From Pelagibacteraceae bacterium AG-426-L23 (GTDB lineage: Bacteria > Pseudomonadota > Alphaproteobacteria > Pelagibacterales > Pelagibacteraceae), in contig QCNU01000001.1 of NCBI GenBank assembly GCA_003213115.1, positions 124,001-188,000 on the forward strand: a stretch of DNA of 64,000 bases, read 5' to 3'. Positions 1 through 9,271 of the stretch are shown here, one piece after another. Each line of letters opens with the position of its first letter. Positions within the stretch are counted from its first letter, which is position 1. A program made the position numbers and the translations under genes. The notes beneath the pieces are model-generated. The model was given only the letters and a program-made list of their open reading frames with translations. It had not been told where the DNA came from and made no database searches.

Positions 1-1
1 C

Positions 2-1279
2 GATCTAAAAACAGAAATGGAGAAAAATGGAAAAAAATTTACTAGAGAGCTTAAACCAGATAGAGAATATACAAACCCGAATGGTGTTAAATTTAAATTG
101 CACGGAAGAGCTTTGCTTTTAAATAGAAACGTTGGTCATCTTATGACCAATCCTGCAATAATTTTAAAGGATGGATCTGAAATTCCAGAAGGAATTATGG
201 ATGCTTTTTTTTCAACAATGTGTGCATTGCATGATTTCAAAAATAAAAAAAATTCTCGAACAGGCTCAGTTTATATAGTTAAACCAAAAATGCACGGACC
301 GGATGAAGCCTCCTTCACAAATGACTTGTTTGAAAAAGTAGAGGAAACTTTAAATCTTAAAAAGTACACAATTAAAGTAGGCATTATGGATGAGGAGAGG
401 AGAACAACTGTTAACTTGAAGGAATGTATTAGAAAAGTAAAAGAAAGAATAGTTTTTATCAATACAGGTTTTTTAGACAGAACAGGAGATGAAATGCATA
501 CCTCTTTCGAAGCAGGGCCAATGATTTTTAAAGGAGATATGAAGAAATCTGCTTGGCTAAATACTTATGAAGATTGGAATGTTGACACAGGTCTTTCTTG
601 TGGATTTTCTGGTGTTGCCCAAATAGGTAAAGGCATGTGGGCGATGCCGGATAGAATGTCGGATATGATGAAGCAAAAAATTGTTCACCCAAACTCAGGT
701 GCTAATTGTGCGTGGGTGCCATCACCAACGGCGGCAACACTTCATTCAATCCATTATCATGAGGTAAACGTATTTAAAAAACAGATTGAAATTAAAAAGA
801 GACAAAAAGCAAAATTGGATAAAATTTTAGAGATACCTACCGCAGATAGGCCGAATTGGTCTGTCGAAGAAATTAATAAAGAATTAGAAAATAATGCCCA
901 AGGAATTTTAGGGTATGTAGTAAGATGGATTGACCAGGGAGTTGGTTGTTCAAAAGTTCCTGATATTAACAATATAGGCCTGATGGAAGATAGAGCAACA
1001 TTAAGAATATCTTCGCAACATATGGCAAATTGGCTTTATCACGGTGTCTGTACTCAAGATCAAGTGATGGATGTAATGAAAAAAATGGCGAGAATTGTTG
1101 ATAAACAAAATGATAGTTCTGAAAAATCAAATTACAAGAAAATGTCTGATGACTTTGAAAATTCAATAGCATTTAAAGCTGCATGCGATCTAGTTTTTAA
1201 AGGCAAGGAACAGCCGTCTGGATATACTGAGCCTTTATTACATCAGAGAAGATTAGAGAAAAAATCTACAATTAATTAA
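2..1279 (+). CDS. glcB: Malate synthase G, C-terminal part (5' end outside window)
   Basis: Condenses glyoxylate and acetyl-CoA to malate in the cytosol (glyoxylate shunt). The reading frame is open to the left edge: residues DLKTE precede the first ATG at 17 and continue the family pattern, so the ATG is internal and the gene is truncated by the window. About 425 residues remain of a family near 720. Seen: [10 protein letters not shown], the MHGPDE segment, [13 protein letters not shown], the C-terminal GCSKVPD and [13 protein letters not shown] (the second carries the catalytic Asp of the G-type enzyme) and [10 protein letters not shown] near the end. The stop overlaps the convergent recR stop by 4 bases. 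Confidence 0.96.
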   Translation, partial: DLKTEMEKNGKKFTRELKPDREYTNPNGVKFKLHGRALLLNRNVGHLMTNPAIILKDGSEIPEGIMDAFFSTMCALHDFKNKKNSRTGSVYIVKPKMHGPDEASFTNDLFEKVEETLNLKKYTIKVGIMDEERRTTVNLKECIRKVKERIVFINTGFLDRTGDEMHTSFEAGPMIFKGDMKKSAWLNTYEDWNVDTGLSCGFSGVAQIGKGMWAMPDRMSDMMKQKIVHPNSGANCAWVPSPTAATLHSIHYHEVNVFKKQIEIKKRQKAKLDKILEIPTADRPNWSVEEINKELENNAQGILGYVVRWIDQGVGCSKVPDINNIGLMEDRATLRISSQHMANWLYHGVCTQDQVMDVMKKMARIVDKQNDSSEKSNYKKMSDDFENSIAFKAACDLVFKGKEQPSGYTEPLLHQRRLEKKSTIN

Positions 1280-1881
1280 TCATTTGTAACTGGAACTCTA
1301 TTTTTAAAGGCTGAAAATAGTGTCCCGTCATCTAACTGCTCAATTTCTCCTCCTACAGGTAGGCCTTGAGCTAATTTTGTAATTTTTAATTTATCATTTT
1401 TAATAGAGTCTTCTATGTAATGAGCTGTAGTTTGGCCTTCAACAGTAGCACTTGTTGCAATAATAACTTCTTTTAAACTATTTTTTTTTATTCTTTTAAT
1501 GAGAGAGTCTATTAATAAATTTTTTTTTTCGTAATTTTCATTGGAGTTTAGTGTGCCTCCCAAAATATGGAAGTAACCTTTATATATATTTGCAGATTCA
1601 ATTACCCACATATCAGCAAGATTTTCAACTACGCAAATTTTATCGAATTTGCTTACTTGCTCACAAATACAAACTCTATCTACAATTTTTAAATTACCAC
1701 AATTTATACACCTCACTACATTTTTATAAATTTTTGATAATGACTGAGCTAATGGCTTAACCATGCTATCTTTATTATTAATAAGTTTAAGTATAATTCT
1801 TTTAGCTGATTTAGGTCCTAAACCCGGTAATCTAGAAAATTGTTTTATAAGTTCTTCTATCTCTGGAATATTGTTGCTCAT
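1276..1881 (-). CDS. recR: Recombination protein RecR
   Basis: Acts with RecF and RecO in loading RecA on gapped DNA. The 201-aa length is normal. Seen: an N-terminal helix-hairpin-helix ([15 protein letters not shown]), a four-Cys zinc finger (CINCG...CICEQ, about residues 58-72), then a Toprim domain ([21 protein letters not shown]-type segment, [15 protein letters not shown]) and the C-terminal [16 protein letters not shown]. It is the last gene of a dnaX-ybaB-recR run, an order widely conserved in bacteria, starting one base before the ybaB-like stop. Confidence 0.97.
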   Translation of the reverse strand: MSNNIPEIEELIKQFSRLPGLGPKSAKRIILKLINNKDSMVKPLAQSLSKIYKNVVRCINCGNLKIVDRVCICEQVSKFDKICVVENLADMWVIESANIYKGYFHILGGTLNSNENYEKKNLLIDSLIKRIKKNSLKEVIIATSATVEGQTTAHYIEDSIKNDKLKITKLAQGLPVGGEIEQLDDGTLFSAFKNRVPVTND

Positions 1882-2202
1882 TTAAAAAGGTGGCTTAATA
1901 TTAAATGGAAGTTGAATTCCTCCAGTAAGATTTGATAACTCCTCAGAAGATTTCTTCTTAAGATTTTCTTTAGCATTATTGTAAGCTGCTTTGATCAAAT
2001 CATTAATTACTTCTCTGCTCTCTTTTTTTGCCTCTTCACTAATTATAATTGATTTCATTTCATAATCACCGGTAAGAATTACTTTAACTAAATTTCCTCC
2101 TGCTTCTCCTTCGACTTCAATTTTTTTAATTTTGTCTTGGAGTTCTTTCATTTTTTCCTGCATTACTTTTGCTTTTGAAAGCATATCTGTAAAATCATTC
2201 AT
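1882..2202 (-). CDS. YbaB/EbfC family nucleoid-associated protein
   Basis: Small DNA-binding protein of the YbaB/EbfC family, nearly always found between dnaX and recR. Seen: an N-terminal amphipathic helix rich in Met/Lys (LSKAKVMQEKMKELQDKIKKI), then the EGEAGGNLVKVILTGDYEMKSI core and a C-terminal LTGGIQLPF tail. The ORF track starts at 2220, but the ATG at 2202 (MNDFTDMLSKA) fits the family and gives about 106 aa; the extra MFKRIK lies within dnaX. Either start overlaps the end of dnaX, which suggests translational coupling. Precise role unknown. Confidence 0.92.
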   Translation of the reverse strand: MNDFTDMLSKAKVMQEKMKELQDKIKKIEVEGEAGGNLVKVILTGDYEMKSIIISEEAKKESREVINDLIKAAYNNAKENLKKKSSEELSNLTGGIQLPFNIKPPF

Positions 2203-3874
2203 CTTTATCCTCTTGAACATCTATAAGTTTAGCATCGGAAAAAGTTGAAAATATTTCTTTTGCTAATTCACTATTTTTTTCTTTGGAAACATTTGCAGAC
2301 TTATTTTCTAAATTTTTTTCATAGAAAGTTTTTGCCCCTGAAGTTTTACTTAAGGAAATTATCCATCTTTCACCAGTCCAAGTAAGTAATTTTTCTGTAA
2401 GCAATTTAATAAAATCTTTATTTAATTTCTCATTGAATCCTATGTCTATTTTTCCTTTATGGAAGTTTACCAATCTTACATTGCGTTCAAGGTCATATTT
2501 AAGTTCTATTTCTTTTTCTTTCTCGGCAAGTTTGATTAAATCTTCAAACTTTTCAATTTGAATATTTTTTTGAACTTCAATTTTTTTTGGTTGACTGATT
2601 TGAATTTGCTCGGTGTTTTTAAGTTGACTTGTAGTTGTTCGTTTTATTTTTTTTTCTTCTTTTGGCTCATCAGAATCAAATTGATTTTGAACTTTTTTAA
2701 AATTATCGCCGCCTTTAATATCTTGCTCATTAATCTTAATATCTTTTGTTCTTTCAATATCTTTTAAATGAATTAATTGTAAAATATACATTTCTAAAGA
2801 TAAATTTTCATTAGATACAAGTTTGAGATCATCAATAGTTTTGATGGTAAGCTGCCAAAATAATCCTAAATCTTGCATATTTAAGTTTTTGGAATAGTCA
2901 TCAATCATTTTGAGTTCAGACTCTGAAATTAGATTATCCTTTTCAATAGGTCCTAGATTTACCCTTCTGCTAAACAAATGAATTATCTCTAAAATATCAT
3001 TAAGAAAGTATCTCGCATCTAAACCGTCCTCGATCATTTCTTTCAAAAAATCTACAGCTTTTTTTTGATCGCCGTTAAGAATCTCTTTAAATAGATGTAT
3101 AATTTTGCTTCTGTCAGCTAAACCTAGCATTTTTCTTATATCTTGATCGTGAATTTCTTTATCTTGGCCAGAGCCTTTAGTAATTAATGCCCTATCTAAT
3201 AATGATAAAGCATCTCTGACTGAGCCTTCAGATGCTCTTGCAATAATTTTCAGTGCTTCATCAGAAATCTTTCCGCCCTCTTTTTTTGAAATATCTTTTA
3301 TATGCAAAAAAAGCTTTTGCAAATTTACTCTTTTTAAATCAAATCTTTGACATCTTGATAAAATTGTAACTGGAATCTTTCTCACCTCAGTGGTGGCAAG
3401 AATAAATTTTAATCTTTCAGGTGGTTCCTCTAAAGTCTTAAGTAGTCCGTTAAATGCTTGTTTTGAAAGCATGTGAACTTCATCAATTATAAAAATTTTA
3501 AAACTAGCACTAGTCGGACTATACTTAGAATTTTCAATAAGTTCTCTTACATCGTCAATACCAGTTTTTGAGGCTGCATCCATTTCAAGAACATCAATGT
3601 GATTGGAGCTAACTATTTCTTTACAAGTATCACAAAAAGACTCGGGTGAACATTTTTTAGAACTATCAGAATTTTTAATACAATTTAAAGCTTTTGCTAT
3701 TAACCTAGCTGTAGTAGTTTTTCCAATTCCCCTGATACCTGTTAAAAGATATGCATTTGGTGTCTTGCCCAACTTAATGGCATTAACAATAGTTTGTGCA
3801 ATAACTTCTTGGCCTATTAAATCTTTAAATTCTTGAGGTCTATATTTTAAAGCTAAAATTTTACTATTATTCAT
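2195..3874 (-). CDS. dnaX: DNA polymerase III subunit gamma/tau
   Basis: Clamp-loader ATPase of the replicative polymerase. Seen: ALKYRPQEFKDLIGQE at the N-terminus, Walker A GIRGIGKTTTAR, a Cys cluster (CIKNS..CSPESFCDTC) typical of the DnaX zinc module, Walker B IIDEVHML, sensor 1 LATTEVRKIPVTILSRCQRF and sensor 2 EGSVRDALSLLD. The C-terminal third is low-complexity and Lys/Glu rich, followed by a tau-like domain. I start at the ATG at 3874 (MNNSKILALKYRPQ): the upstream ATG at 3898 would run into the SRP RNA and adds only MLPASFNK. About 559 aa. Confidence 0.96.
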   Translation of the reverse strand: MNNSKILALKYRPQEFKDLIGQEVIAQTIVNAIKLGKTPNAYLLTGIRGIGKTTTARLIAKALNCIKNSDSSKKCSPESFCDTCKEIVSSNHIDVLEMDAASKTGIDDVRELIENSKYSPTSASFKIFIIDEVHMLSKQAFNGLLKTLEEPPERLKFILATTEVRKIPVTILSRCQRFDLKRVNLQKLFLHIKDISKKEGGKISDEALKIIARASEGSVRDALSLLDRALITKGSGQDKEIHDQDIRKMLGLADRSKIIHLFKEILNGDQKKAVDFLKEMIEDGLDARYFLNDILEIIHLFSRRVNLGPIEKDNLISESELKMIDDYSKNLNMQDLGLFWQLTIKTIDDLKLVSNENLSLEMYILQLIHLKDIERTKDIKINEQDIKGGDNFKKVQNQFDSDEPKEEKKIKRTTTSQLKNTEQIQISQPKKIEVQKNIQIEKFEDLIKLAEKEKEIELKYDLERNVRLVNFHKGKIDIGFNEKLNKDFIKLLTEKLLTWTGERWIISLSKTSGAKTFYEKNLENKSANVSKEKNSELAKEIFSTFSDAKLIDVQEDKDE

Positions 3875-3884
3875 TTTATTAAAA

Positions 3885-3974
3885 GAGGCAGGCAACAACC
3901 TGAAAAATTTTCACTACGGCTGCTTCTTTTCAGACCTGACCGGGTTTATGAAACATCCACCTGATGCCAACCTC
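3885..3974 (-). ncRNA. ffs: Signal recognition particle RNA, small bacterial (4.5S) type
   Basis: Read on the minus strand, the near-invariant SRP apical loop region is present (GGTCAGGTCTGAAAAGAAGC followed by AGCC). The two ends can pair: GAGGTTGGCATCAGG at the 5' side with CAGGTTGTTGCCTGCCTC at the 3' side, giving a roughly 90-nt hairpin. Location directly upstream of dnaX is common in alphaproteobacteria. Ends are inferred from pairing and from the promoter just upstream. Partner protein Ffh is not in this window. Confidence 0.93.
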
Positions 3975-3980
3975 ATCATG

Positions 3981-4010
3981 ATTATATCAAGATAGATTTG
4001 ATTACTACAA
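3981..4010 (-). promoter_or_regulatory. Sigma-70-type promoter of the SRP RNA gene
   Basis: On the minus strand TTGTAG (4005-4010) is followed after 18 bases by a perfect TATAAT (3981-3986). The predicted start of transcription, about 7 bases on, coincides with the 5' G of the SRP RNA stem at 3974. Confidence 0.75.
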
Positions 4011-4031
4011 GCTAGAATTTAAATTTGTGGA

Positions 4032-4874
4032 CTATTTTGTCCTAAAATTTGAGGCTTGATACACCCCTAATATATCAAGACTTTGTGTATGAAACCCAAG
4101 TTCCTCCATTGCATTTTGTACTGGTTTCTCGTCTAAATGTCCCTCAAAATCTAGATAGAAGTTAGTTTGAGCAAATGTATTTTTAACAGAAAAGCTTTCA
4201 AGTTTTGTCATATTAACTTGATTAGTGGCAAATCCCCCTAAGGACTTATACAGGGCGGCAGGCTCACTCTTTAATCTAAAAGTACAAGTTGTGATATACT
4301 TTTTTCCTTTTTCAAACTCTGGCTGTTGAACATTTTTTCCCATAATTAGAAATCTTGTAACATTTCCCTTTTCGTCCTCTATATTTTCTTTTAAAATTTT
4401 TAAATTATAAATTTTAGCTGATAGTTTTGAGGCTATAGCTGCAATAGATTTATCTTTTCCTTCTGCGAGTTCTTTTGCTGATCCCGCAGTATCTGCAGAA
4501 ATTATAGTTTTAAATCTATTATTCATTATAATTTTTTGACACTGACCTATAGCTTGAGCATGACTTCTAACACACTTTATATCTTTCATTTCAGCATCAT
4601 TTTTTGACAACAAGTTATGTTCTACTTTTTGAAAATGTTCTGCATGAATCTGAAGTTTATATTTTGGTAGAAGATAATGGATATCTGCTACTCTTCCGGC
4701 TAAAGAATTTTCTAATGGAATTATAATTTTGTAAGAATCGTCTTCGAATGCTGTTTTAAAAGTTTCTTCAAAAGTAGAGCATGTTTTTATCTCTGGATTT
4801 TTAAAAACTTCGTTAATAGCTATATGTGAATATGCACCTGGTTCGCCTTGAAAGGCAATTTTAATTTTTGACAT
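4032..4874 (-). CDS. pheA: Prephenate dehydratase (monofunctional, with ACT domain)
   Basis: Converts prephenate to phenylpyruvate in phenylalanine synthesis. Seen: IAFQGEPGAYSHIA at the N-terminus, the IIPLENSLAGRVADIHYLL core, ISADTAGSAKELAEGKDKSIAAIAS including the catalytic TAG-type motif, NVTRFLIMG, and a C-terminal ACT domain with the regulatory ESFS motif (KLESFSVKN). Length 280 aa is normal for a protein without a chorismate mutase domain. Its start overlaps the end of kdsB by 14 bases, so the two are probably one operon. The SRP RNA lies downstream. Confidence 0.95.
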   Translation of the reverse strand: MSKIKIAFQGEPGAYSHIAINEVFKNPEIKTCSTFEETFKTAFEDDSYKIIIPLENSLAGRVADIHYLLPKYKLQIHAEHFQKVEHNLLSKNDAEMKDIKCVRSHAQAIGQCQKIIMNNRFKTIISADTAGSAKELAEGKDKSIAAIASKLSAKIYNLKILKENIEDEKGNVTRFLIMGKNVQQPEFEKGKKYITTCTFRLKSEPAALYKSLGGFATNQVNMTKLESFSVKNTFAQTNFYLDFEGHLDEKPVQNAMEELGFHTQSLDILGVYQASNFRTK

Positions 4875-5610
4875 TTCTCTCCATCAATTTTTTTATTTCT
4901 ATTAGATCGTTCTCAGTGTCTACACTTAAAGGAGATTGATCTACATATCCAACATCAATTTTCATTTTATTTTCCAGCGCTCTTAGTTGTTCTAATCCTC
5001 TTTCTGTCTCAAGTTTAGTTCTTTCTAAGCTTACATACCTCAATAAAGCTTTGTTAGTAAAGGCATAAATTCCTATATGGTGGTAGATAAAATTTGAAAT
5101 ATTATTTTCTATAACTCTTGAAAAATCTAAAGCAGCTGAAAATTTATCGTTTTTTATAATTTTTTCTTTCGTCGAGACTTTTACAACATTTCGATCTGAC
5201 TTATCTTTTTCATTATCTAATTTTGAGGCCAGTGTAGCTATATCACAATTTTTTTTTTTAATATGATCTACAAGATAATTTATAGCTGATGGATCTAAAT
5301 TAGGCATATCACCTTGTAAGTTAATAATGAAATCTGGCTCGCCTTTAAGTTCGTTCTTAAAAACTTCATATATTCTATCTGTACCAGTTTGGTGAGAAGT
5401 TTTTGTGATAATGGCTTTGCCTCCTTTATTTTTAATCTTTTGAGCTATGGCTTCATCTGGAGTTGCAACCAAAACTTCATCCACTCTAGATTTTTTAGCT
5501 AAATCATATACGTGTAAAATCATCTCTTTATTATTTATTAGTTTCAAAGGTTTGTTAGGTAACCTCTTGGCGTCAAGTCTGGTTGGTATAATTAATGCAA
5601 TCTTGCTCAT
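4861..5610 (-). CDS. kdsB: 3-deoxy-manno-octulosonate cytidylyltransferase
   Basis: Activates Kdo to CMP-Kdo for lipopolysaccharide inner core synthesis. Seen: IIPTRLDAKRLPNKPL at the N-terminus (nucleotide-binding loop), VATPDEAIAQ, the conserved TGTDRIYEV segment, FIINLQGDMPNLDP, HHIGIYAFTNKAL, and LEQLRALENKMKI near the end. I start at the ATG at 5610 because MSKIALIIPTR matches the family; the track start at 5625 adds MSRTN. With kdsD and lptC/lptB elsewhere in the window it indicates a Kdo-containing outer membrane. Confidence 0.95.
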   Translation of the reverse strand: MSKIALIIPTRLDAKRLPNKPLKLINNKEMILHVYDLAKKSRVDEVLVATPDEAIAQKIKNKGGKAIITKTSHQTGTDRIYEVFKNELKGEPDFIINLQGDMPNLDPSAINYLVDHIKKKNCDIATLASKLDNEKDKSDRNVVKVSTKEKIIKNDKFSAALDFSRVIENNISNFIYHHIGIYAFTNKALLRYVSLERTKLETERGLEQLRALENKMKIDVGYVDQSPLSVDTENDLIEIKKLMERNVKN

Positions 5611-5701
5611 ATTTGTGCGGCTCATAGACGCAAAAAAAAACGACTATTTTTTGTTTTATTTTATTTAGTCATGCTATATGTCATTATTAGTTATCAAATT
5701 T

Positions 5702-6232
5702 ATGAATGGTTTTGAAATAAATAAAATTATTGCTTCAGTTCTTGCTACTGTTTTAATCGTATTTGGTATTACAAAATTCACAGATATTTTATTTCGCGTA
5801 GATAAGCCTAGCCAGTCTGCATATAAAGTTGAAAAGGTTGAAAGTTTAGCAACCGATGCTTCTACAGTGGCGGCTAGTACTGATATAAGCAGTCTCTTAG
5901 CAATGGGCGACATTCAGCATGGAGAGAAAGTTTTTAAGAAGTGTAGTGCCTGTCATATGATAAAAGCAGGTGGAAAAAATATGATTGGCCCAAATCTTTG
6001 GAGTGTACTAGGTAGAGAAACTGGAGCGGTTGCAGATTATAAATATTCTAAAGCTTTAATTGCTTATGGAAAAAAATGGACTTTTGATGAAATGAATGGT
6101 TTTTTAATTAAACCTTCAGTTCATATTAAAGGTACCAAGATGGCATTTGCGGGATTAAAAAAAGAAAGAGATAGAGCTTCTGTTATTTTATATATGAATT
6201 CTAAAAGTGATAGCCCTCTTCCAACACCCTAG
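5702..6232 (+). CDS. cycM: Membrane-anchored class I cytochrome c (CycM / c552 type)
   Basis: Electron carrier tethered to the periplasmic face of the inner membrane. Seen: one uncleaved N-terminal membrane helix (IIASVLATVLIVFGITKF), a linker, then a cytochrome c fold with haem motif CSACH, GPNLWSVLGRETG, and the distal Met in the TKMAFAGLKKERDRASVI segment. This matches the alphaproteobacterial CycM family, which links the bc1 complex to terminal oxidase. The start at 5702 (MNGFEINKI) is preferred; the track start at 5678 adds eight residues. It is divergent from kdsB and its stop overlaps argF convergently. Confidence 0.92.
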   Translation: MNGFEINKIIASVLATVLIVFGITKFTDILFRVDKPSQSAYKVEKVESLATDASTVAASTDISSLLAMGDIQHGEKVFKKCSACHMIKAGGKNMIGPNLWSVLGRETGAVADYKYSKALIAYGKKWTFDEMNGFLIKPSVHIKGTKMAFAGLKKERDRASVILYMNSKSDSPLPTP

Positions 6233-7155
6233 TTCAAACACCAATTTATAATACTTTTCTGAGCATGAACTCTATTAAGGGCTTGCGTCCAAACTACAGA
6301 TTGTTTTCCATCAATAACATCATTGGTTACTTCTTCTCCTCTACCAACTGGAAGACAATGCATAAAAATTGCATCTGATTTAGCTAAGCTCATTAGTTTT
6401 TTATTAACTTGATATTTTTTTAGAGATTTTTTCTTTTTACTTTTATTTACTTTATCATTCATTGAAATCCATTTATCTGTCATTATACAGTCAGCATCCT
6501 TCGCTGCATCTCTTGGATCATTTGTTACCGTAAGCTTTGTTTTATTTTTTTTTGCCCATGAGACTATTTTTTTATTAGGTTGATATTGTTTTGGGCAGCC
6601 AATTTTTAATGTGAAATTAAATTTGCTAGCAGCTTCAATAAGAGAGTTTGACATATTATTGTTGCCATCTCCCAGCCACGCAATACTCTTGCCCTCTATA
6701 TTTCCTTTTTCCTCCTCAAAAGTTAAGATATCTGACATAACTTGACAGGGATGACTTTGGTTTGAAAGTCCATTGATAATAGGAATAGTGAGATATTTTC
6801 CAAATTCTTTCAAATTCTCATGTGAAGAAGTTCTTAGCATAATAATATCAGCGTACTCAGATAATACCTTTGCAGTATCTTTTAAAGTTTCATCTCCTTT
6901 TCCGTAATGTATTCCCTCTGGGCTTAAAATTATAGATGAGCCACCAAGTTGCTTAACAGCAATATCGAATGAAATTCTTGTTCTAGTCGAGGGCTTTTCG
7001 AAAATCATAATCATTGATCTTCCATAAAATGGTTTGTCATTGTCTGGTTCAGACTTGTTAAGATCTTTTCTACTGGACTTTCTTTTCTTAGCCTCTTCTA
7101 TAATACCTCTTAGTGCTTGAGAGGATAAATCAGATATATCTAAAAAGTTTTTCAT
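6229..7155 (-). CDS. argF: Ornithine carbamoyltransferase
   Basis: Forms citrulline from ornithine and carbamoyl phosphate in arginine synthesis. Seen: the carbamoyl-phosphate loop FEKPSTRTRISF, the HPCQ motif in NQSHPCQVMSDI, the ornithine-side DxxxSM-type region DKWISMNDK and HCLPVGRGEEVT. Length 308 aa is normal. A Lys-rich insertion (KVNKSKKKKSLKKYQ) lies before the HCLP motif. It overlaps the end of argD by 4 bases, so the pair is co-translated. Confidence 0.96.
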   Translation of the reverse strand: MKNFLDISDLSSQALRGIIEEAKKRKSSRKDLNKSEPDNDKPFYGRSMIMIFEKPSTRTRISFDIAVKQLGGSSIILSPEGIHYGKGDETLKDTAKVLSEYADIIMLRTSSHENLKEFGKYLTIPIINGLSNQSHPCQVMSDILTFEEEKGNIEGKSIAWLGDGNNNMSNSLIEAASKFNFTLKIGCPKQYQPNKKIVSWAKKNKTKLTVTNDPRDAAKDADCIMTDKWISMNDKVNKSKKKKSLKKYQVNKKLMSLAKSDAIFMHCLPVGRGEEVTNDVIDGKQSVVWTQALNRVHAQKSIINWCLN

Positions 7156-8318
7156 TTATAAGTTTTACATACTTTATTTAATATTGCTACAGCCTCATCA
7201 ATATTTTTCTTTTTAACATTTAAGGGAGGAAGCAACCTTATAACATTTTCAGCAGCCCTAACTGCTAAAAGTTTGTTTTCTAATAGTTTATTAATAAATT
7301 TATTTTGATCTTTTGAAATTTTAAGGCCTAATAATAATCCCATTCCTCTTACTTCCAAAATGACTTTTGGATATTTCTTTTTTAAGTTTTGAAGCTCATT
7401 ATGAAAATACTTTGATGTTTGCTGTACATTTCTCAAAAAACCTTTTTTAAATATCACATCAAGAACTGCATTGCCCACGCTCATAGCTAGAGGATTTCCT
7501 CCAAAAGTAGTGCCGTGAGAACCAGGTGTCATCCCTGAAGCAACCTTTTTAGTCATTAAACAAGCACCAATAGGAAATCCGCCTCCTATACCTTTAGCTA
7601 TTGGTACTATATCTGGTTTAATTTTTGCGTGTTCGTAAGCAAAAAATTTACCAGTTCTTCCTATACCGCATTGAACTTCATCCAGGATAAGTAATATTTT
7701 CTTTTTGTTACAAAGTTTTCTTAAATGTCTTAGACAAAAATCAGGAATCACTTTTATTCCTCCTTCACCCATTATTGTTTCAACCATTATTGCTGCAGTT
7801 TTTTTGGTTATTTTTTTTTCTAAACCTTTATGATCTCCGAAATTAAAATGATCAAAACCATCAACTTTTGGATAGAAACCTTCCATCATTTTTTTACTAT
7901 TACTTGCAAAAATAGTAGCAAGGGTTCTTCCGTGAAAACTTTTATTAATGCAAAGAATTCTATTTTTTTTTGGCTGTCCTTTAGAATAAAAATATCTTCT
8001 TGCAATTTTAATCGCTGCTTCAGTAGCTTCAGCGCCAGAATTTTGAAATACAACGTAATCGGCGAAAGTTTTTTGCGTCAACCTCTTTGCTAGCTTTTCT
8101 TGTTCTGGAATTATAAAAACATTAGAAACATGCCATAATTTTTTAGATTGCTTATTAATTGCTTTATTTAAATAATCGTTTGAGTGACCTAAAGAATTAA
8201 CAGCTATGCCTTGGACAAAGTCTAAGTATTTTTTTCCTTTAGATGAGTATAAATAACAACCCTTCCCTTTTTTAAAAGAAATTTTCTTTCTATTGTATGT
8301 GTTTAATACTGAACTCAT
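7152..8318 (-). CDS. argD: Acetylornithine aminotransferase (class III, PLP)
   Basis: Makes N-acetylornithine in arginine synthesis; some members also serve lysine synthesis. Seen: YLDFVQGIAVNSLGHS, the cofactor region FQNSGAEATEAAIKIARRY, FHGRTLAT, LILDEVQCGIGRTGKFFAYEH with the PLP-binding Asp, the catalytic Lys in PIAKGIGGGFPIGA, and TPGSHGTTFGGNPLA. Length 388 aa is normal. It lies between the ABC-2 permease (2-base gap) and argF. Confidence 0.95.
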   Translation of the reverse strand: MSSVLNTYNRKKISFKKGKGCYLYSSKGKKYLDFVQGIAVNSLGHSNDYLNKAINKQSKKLWHVSNVFIIPEQEKLAKRLTQKTFADYVVFQNSGAEATEAAIKIARRYFYSKGQPKKNRILCINKSFHGRTLATIFASNSKKMMEGFYPKVDGFDHFNFGDHKGLEKKITKKTAAIMVETIMGEGGIKVIPDFCLRHLRKLCNKKKILLILDEVQCGIGRTGKFFAYEHAKIKPDIVPIAKGIGGGFPIGACLMTKKVASGMTPGSHGTTFGGNPLAMSVGNAVLDVIFKKGFLRNVQQTSKYFHNELQNLKKKYPKVILEVRGMGLLLGLKISKDQNKFINKLLENKLLAVRAAENVIRLLPPLNVKKKNIDEAVAILNKVCKTYK

Positions 8319-8320
8319 GA

Positions 8321-9133
8321 TTAGCTCTTAAGTTTATAACCTTTTTTTAATAAAAGATATGCCAAGAGACCTAAAAGAATACATAAAATAAAAAGATAAA
8401 TTGCGCCTATAAAAATTGAACCATCAGATGTCTCTAAAAAACTATATCTAAATCCATCAATCATATAGAAAAAAGGATTAAGTTTACTAATTGTTTGAAG
8501 AAATTCAGGTAATCTTTCAATAGAATAAAAAGTACCAGAAAGAAAGGATAAAGGAACTATAATAAAATTTGTTACAGTCGCCATATGATCAAATTTTTCA
8601 GCCCACAAACCTGCTATTACGCCAAGTGCACCTAGTGCAAATGAGGATAAGAAAGTAAATATTACTAAAGTTAAATAGTTCTTAATTTCTAAATCTACCA
8701 AAAAATAGAAAATTATTATGGATATGATTGCAATCATTACGCTTCTAGTAACTGCAGCTAAAGTAGTAGCAACTGTGATTTCAGCAGGTGATAAAGGTGC
8801 ATACAAAATATCAACAATATTTCCTTGAATTTTGCCAATCATAAAAGATGAAGACGAGTGAGAAAAAGACTGCTGAATAATTTGCATTGCTATAAGTCCA
8901 GGTGCTAAAAAGCTTATGAAAGAAACTCCCAAAACGCTTCCTCTATCATCCCCAATAGCTAAAGATAAAACTAAAAGAAATAACAATGATGATATTAAAG
9001 GTGAAAATATAGTTTGGATCCACACTATTAAAAATCTTAAGACCTCTTTTTTGTAAAGAGTCCAAGCTCCGGTCCAGTTGATTAGACCAAATCTTCTTAC
9101 GCCAATTTTATATTTCTCTGTAATTTCAACCAT
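8321..9133 (-). CDS. ABC-2 type transport permease
   Basis: Integral membrane subunit of an ABC exporter, with about six hydrophobic segments (for example FSPLISSLLFLLVLSLAI, FLAPGLIAMQIIQQ, FIIVPLSFLSGTFYSIERLP). The last segment matches the ABC-2 signature loop common to NodJ/YadH-type permeases. No ATP-binding partner gene is adjacent, so it must work with one encoded elsewhere. Substrate cannot be told; YadH-like members are often assigned to export of lipids or polysaccharides. It shares a strand with argD and argF with almost no spacing. Confidence 0.88.
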   Translation of the reverse strand: MVEITEKYKIGVRRFGLINWTGAWTLYKKEVLRFLIVWIQTIFSPLISSLLFLLVLSLAIGDDRGSVLGVSFISFLAPGLIAMQIIQQSFSHSSSSFMIGKIQGNIVDILYAPLSPAEITVATTLAAVTRSVMIAIISIIIFYFLVDLEIKNYLTLVIFTFLSSFALGALGVIAGLWAEKFDHMATVTNFIIVPLSFLSGTFYSIERLPEFLQTISKLNPFFYMIDGFRYSFLETSDGSIFIGAIYLFILCILLGLLAYLLLKKGYKLKS

Positions 9134-9271
9134 GGCTAGTCTTATAACCTTAAATTTTTAAAAATCTGTGCAAAACTGCATTTTGTACTGATTTTACTGA
9201 TTTTATTCTTTCAGACCACAATATTATGTATTAAGTTTAAAAAAAACACTAAATATAGTATAAGTTGTAAT

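Noticed and set aside
3883-3898. Earlier dnaX start at 3898
   Set aside because: It would overlap the SRP RNA 3' arm and adds residues outside the family pattern.
5674-5913. 79-aa ORF opposite the cytochrome c gene
   Set aside because: Antisense shadow of a well-supported gene.
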